9,313 bases of DNA from the NCBI GenBank assembly GCA_964648215.1, contig CAZYMF010000192.1, forward strand, positions 1-9,313, written 5' to 3'. The DNA is from CAZYMF01 sp964648215. GTDB lineage: Bacteria > Desulfobacterota > Binatia > HRBIN30 > JACQVA1. Each line of letters starts with the position of its first letter. Within the stretch, counting starts at the first letter, position 1. A program made the position numbers and the translations under genes. This document shows positions 7,438 to 9,313 of this stretch, piece after piece. The notes under the pieces were generated by a model that saw only the letters and a program-made list of their open reading frames with translations, searched no databases and had not been told where the DNA came from.

Positions 7438-7914
7438 ATGGCAGTCAAGCGCTTGCCGGCGGACATCACACGAAGAGCGACGAGAGCCTTGCTGGCGGCG
7501 GCCGCACTGGCTGTCCTGGCGGCGCCGCCGGCGCGCGCCGTCGAGGGACCCAAGGCCTGGCTGGCGCGCATCTTCGATCCCGCCACGCTGCATCTCCAGG
7601 TGTTCCCCGGGGCGCAGCTCAACCGCAAGCTGAGCGTCGACGCCATTCAGCTCGAGCGCGGCGGCACCAAGCGCATCGCGATCTACATCATGCCGCTCGA
7701 CAAGGTGAAGCCGGCCGCCGAGTTCATCGCCAAGCAGCTCGACGTCAGCGGCCAGGTGATGGGCGCGGACAGCCCGTACGAGACCCACATCTTCGATCTC
7801 ACCGGCGCGAAGGCACCGGCCAAGCTCAAGGGCCTGCGCGTCGAGGTCTCGCGCTCGCAGTTCGTCGACAACAAGGGCCAGATCACCTTCACCTACCAGC
7901 CGCCGGCGCCGTAA
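7438..7914 (+). CDS. Small exported protein of unknown function, co-transcribed with gloA
   Basis: I do not recognise this 158-residue protein. Residues 1-34 form a Sec-type signal peptide: a charged start (MAVKRLPADITRRATR), a hydrophobic alanine/leucine core (about 17-29) and a likely cleavage after ARA at 34. The twin arginine at 12-13 lacks a proper Tat motif. The mature part of about 124 residues has no cysteine, hence no disulfides or lipobox, and looks like a mixed alpha/beta domain with strands around LHLQVFPG, KRIAIYIMPL, GLRVEVSR and ITFTYQPP. It should be periplasmic or secreted. AGGAGG (7427-7432) sits 5 bases before the ATG, directly after the gloA stop, indicating translational linkage to gloA. 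It converges on the thiolase gene with only 23 bases between stops. A role near methylglyoxal stress is only inference from position. Confidence 0.8.
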   Translation: MAVKRLPADITRRATRALLAAAALAVLAAPPARAVEGPKAWLARIFDPATLHLQVFPGAQLNRKLSVDAIQLERGGTKRIAIYIMPLDKVKPAAEFIAKQLDVSGQVMGADSPYETHIFDLTGAKAPAKLKGLRVEVSRSQFVDNKGQITFTYQPPAP

Positions 7915-7937
7915 ACGCCCACCGAGCCGCCGTTTCG

Positions 7938-9110
7938 TTAGATGCGCTCGATCAACGTCGCGTTGGCCATGCCGCCGCCCTCGCACATCGTTTGCAGGCC
8001 GTAGCGCCCGCCGCGCCTTTCCAGCTCGTGCAGCAGCGTGGTCATCAGCTTGGCCCCGGTGCAGCCGAGGGGATGGCCGAGGGCGATGGCACCGCCGTTG
8101 ACGTTCAGCTTGTCGGGGTCGGCGCCGATCTCCTTGAGCCACGCCAGCGGCACGGAGGCGAAGGCCTCGTTGACCTCGTAGAGGTCGACGTCGGCGATCT
8201 TCCGCCCCGACTTCGCCAACAGCTTCTGCGTCGCCGGCATGGGCGCCGACAGCATCATCACCGGGTCGGCCGCGGCCAGCGTCATCGCGCAGATGCGCGC
8301 CCGCGGCTTGGCGCCGAGACGGCGCAGGCCCTCGTCGTTGGCGACCAAGAGAGCGGCGGCGCCGTCGGAGATCTGGCTCGAGGTGCCGGCGGTGAGCAGG
8401 CCGGCCTCGCTCAATCCCTTGAGCGCCGCCATCGACGACAGGCTGGCGTCGTAGCGAATGCCCTCGTCGCGGTTGAAGGTCGTCTTCGAGCCGTCGTCGC
8501 GGGTGGCCTCGACGGGCAGGATCTCGCGTTCGAAGTGACCGCTCTCGGTGGCGCTGGCCGCCTTCTGGTGGCTGGCGAAGCCGAACGCGTCGAGCTGCTC
8601 GCGGCTGAGGCCCCACTTCTGCGCCATCATCTCGGCGCCGGCGAACTGGCTGAACTTGACGCCCGGGTAACGCCGCTTCATGCCGGCGCCGTAGGGAACG
8701 CCGTAGCCCGCCTTGTGGCCGGCGATGGCGTTGCCGCCGAGCGGCACCATGCTCATCACCTCGACGCCGCCGGCGACGACGACGTCGTGGACGCCGGCCA
8801 TCACCGCCTGCGCGGCGAAGTGCACCGCCTGCTGCGACGAGCCGCACTGGCGGTCGACGGTGGTGGCCGGAACGGTCTCCGGCAGGCCGGCCGAGAGCAC
8901 GACGTTGCGGGCGACGTTGGCCGCCTGGGCGCCGACCTGGTCGACGCAGCCGAAGATGACGTCCTCGATCAGCGCCGGATCGGCGCCGGTGCGCTCAAGC
9001 AGCGCCTGCAGCACGGCGGCGCCGAGGTCGATCGGGTGAAAGTTCTTGAGCGTGCCGTTGCGCCGGCCAACGGCCGTGCGCACGGCCCCGAGGATGTATG
9101 CGTTGCCCAT
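7938..9110 (-). CDS. Thiolase (acetyl-CoA C-acyltransferase), steroid/FadA5-like clade
   Basis: The 390-residue protein is a complete degradative-type thiolase, which splits 3-ketoacyl-CoA with CoA to acetyl-CoA (or propionyl-CoA) and a shortened acyl-CoA; acetoacetyl-CoA condensation is the reverse option. The nucleophile is Cys89 in DRQCGSSQQA. NEAF lies at 314-317, His346 in GGAIALGHPLGCTGA, and the acid/base Cys376 in CEGGGMANATLIERI. The usual thiolase ending is CxGGGxG; the CEGGGxAN form is common in FadA5-like thiolases acting on sterol side chains or other bulky acyl-CoAs, so such a substrate is plausible but not shown. A strong ribosome site, GAGGAGG on the minus strand (9124-9118), lies 7 bases before the ATG. 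No other beta-oxidation gene is visible, so the pathway partners lie elsewhere. A hairpin-forming repeat occurs in its upstream region. Confidence 0.93.
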   Translation of the reverse strand: MGNAYILGAVRTAVGRRNGTLKNFHPIDLGAAVLQALLERTGADPALIEDVIFGCVDQVGAQAANVARNVVLSAGLPETVPATTVDRQCGSSQQAVHFAAQAVMAGVHDVVVAGGVEVMSMVPLGGNAIAGHKAGYGVPYGAGMKRRYPGVKFSQFAGAEMMAQKWGLSREQLDAFGFASHQKAASATESGHFEREILPVEATRDDGSKTTFNRDEGIRYDASLSSMAALKGLSEAGLLTAGTSSQISDGAAALLVANDEGLRRLGAKPRARICAMTLAAADPVMMLSAPMPATQKLLAKSGRKIADVDLYEVNEAFASVPLAWLKEIGADPDKLNVNGGAIALGHPLGCTGAKLMTTLLHELERRGGRYGLQTMCEGGGMANATLIERI

Positions 9111-9185
9111 TCTCAGTCCTCCTCGTAGTGAAACGGCGCCCTCGTCGGCGCGCCTGGAAAATCAGCGATGCGAAGAAAGGATCTC

Positions 9186-9278
9186 CACCACAGAGGCACA
9201 GAGGTCACAGAGACGAGGAGAAGATTCTTTGTCGAGCACTCATCCGGATCTCTCTGTGATCTCTGTGCCTCTGTGGTG
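9186..9278. repeat. 28-bp inverted repeat built from CTCTGTG units
   Basis: Bases 9186-9213 and 9251-9278 are inverted copies matching at 27 of 28 positions, and the one difference (G9204 against T9260) is a permitted G-U pair in RNA. The loop is 37 bases. Each arm is made of three CTCTGTG/CACAGAG copies at 8-9 base spacing. The element lies about 75 bases upstream of the thiolase ATG and could form a long hairpin in a transcript from either strand. No T-run follows either side closely. Arms of this CACAGAGGCACAGAGG type recur between genes in several unrelated bacterial phyla. Open frames across it give nonsense peptides (TTEAQRSQR, SVTSVPLW), so 9111-9313 is treated as non-coding. Confidence 0.85.
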
Positions 9279-9313
9279 AAGGCCTCTTCTCCCGATCGCG
9301 GCAACCTTGCCAT

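Noticed and set aside
7396..8847. Minus-strand open frame of 483 codons
   Set aside because: It covers the exported protein antisense and the thiolase out of frame; no domain signal, while the true thiolase frame is complete.
9046..9313. Short open frames on both strands (77 codons plus strand to 9279; 66 codons minus strand from 9313)
   Set aside because: Their peptides (TTEAQRSQR, SVTSVPLW) are direct translations of the CACAGAGG inverted repeat, and the rest overlaps the thiolase start or lacks a ribosome site.

Overview
The window is a G+C-rich (about two thirds by eye), densely coded bacterial fragment with eight well-supported protein genes, no RNA genes and no mobile element. An internal run of exactly 100 N (5158-5257) marks a scaffold join, as in draft or metagenome assemblies. 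The gene set (plant-type glutamate-cysteine ligase, Ni-type glyoxalase I, DUF3467, a TPR/gluzincin membrane protease, a steroid-clade-like thiolase) and the short repeats between genes suggest a Gram-negative of the broad deltaproteobacterial kind (Myxococcota/Desulfobacterota/Binatota-like). This placement is an inference without phylogeny.

Left part, minus strand: gshA (127-1503), the first enzyme of glutathione synthesis, lies downstream of a GT-C membrane glycosyltransferase (1726-3207). A 222-bp gap between them carries two opposed arrays of heptamer repeats that form an imperfect hairpin. A plausible terminator overlaps the end of gshA.

Centre, plus strand, diverging from the glycosyltransferase across 96 bp: a DUF72/YecE protein (3304-4044), a small alpha/beta hydrolase of the dienelactone-hydrolase/Tex30-KANL3 type (4101-4790) and a DUF3467 protein (4845-5156). 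They are spaced by 56 and 54 bp and may form one transcript. The assembly gap follows. Beyond it is a membrane-anchored protein (5308-6921) that joins a ribosomal L7/L12 C-terminal-like domain, a transmembrane helix, TPRs and a zinc metallopeptidase domain.

Right part: a six-unit heptamer array (6931-6972) precedes a two-gene plus-strand unit, gloA (7043-7426) and an uncharacterised exported protein (7438-7914). It converges on a minus-strand thiolase (7938-9110). The thiolase leader contains a 28-bp-arm inverted repeat (9186-9278) built from CTCTGTG units.

Functionally, gshA and gloA point to glutathione-based redox and methylglyoxal detoxification, and the thiolase to acyl-CoA or sterol side-chain beta-oxidation. 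I found no clear new multi-gene system. The points most worth following are the L7/L12-like/gluzincin fusion, the two families of short intergenic repeats, and the conserved-unknown genes (DUF72, DUF3467, exported protein).
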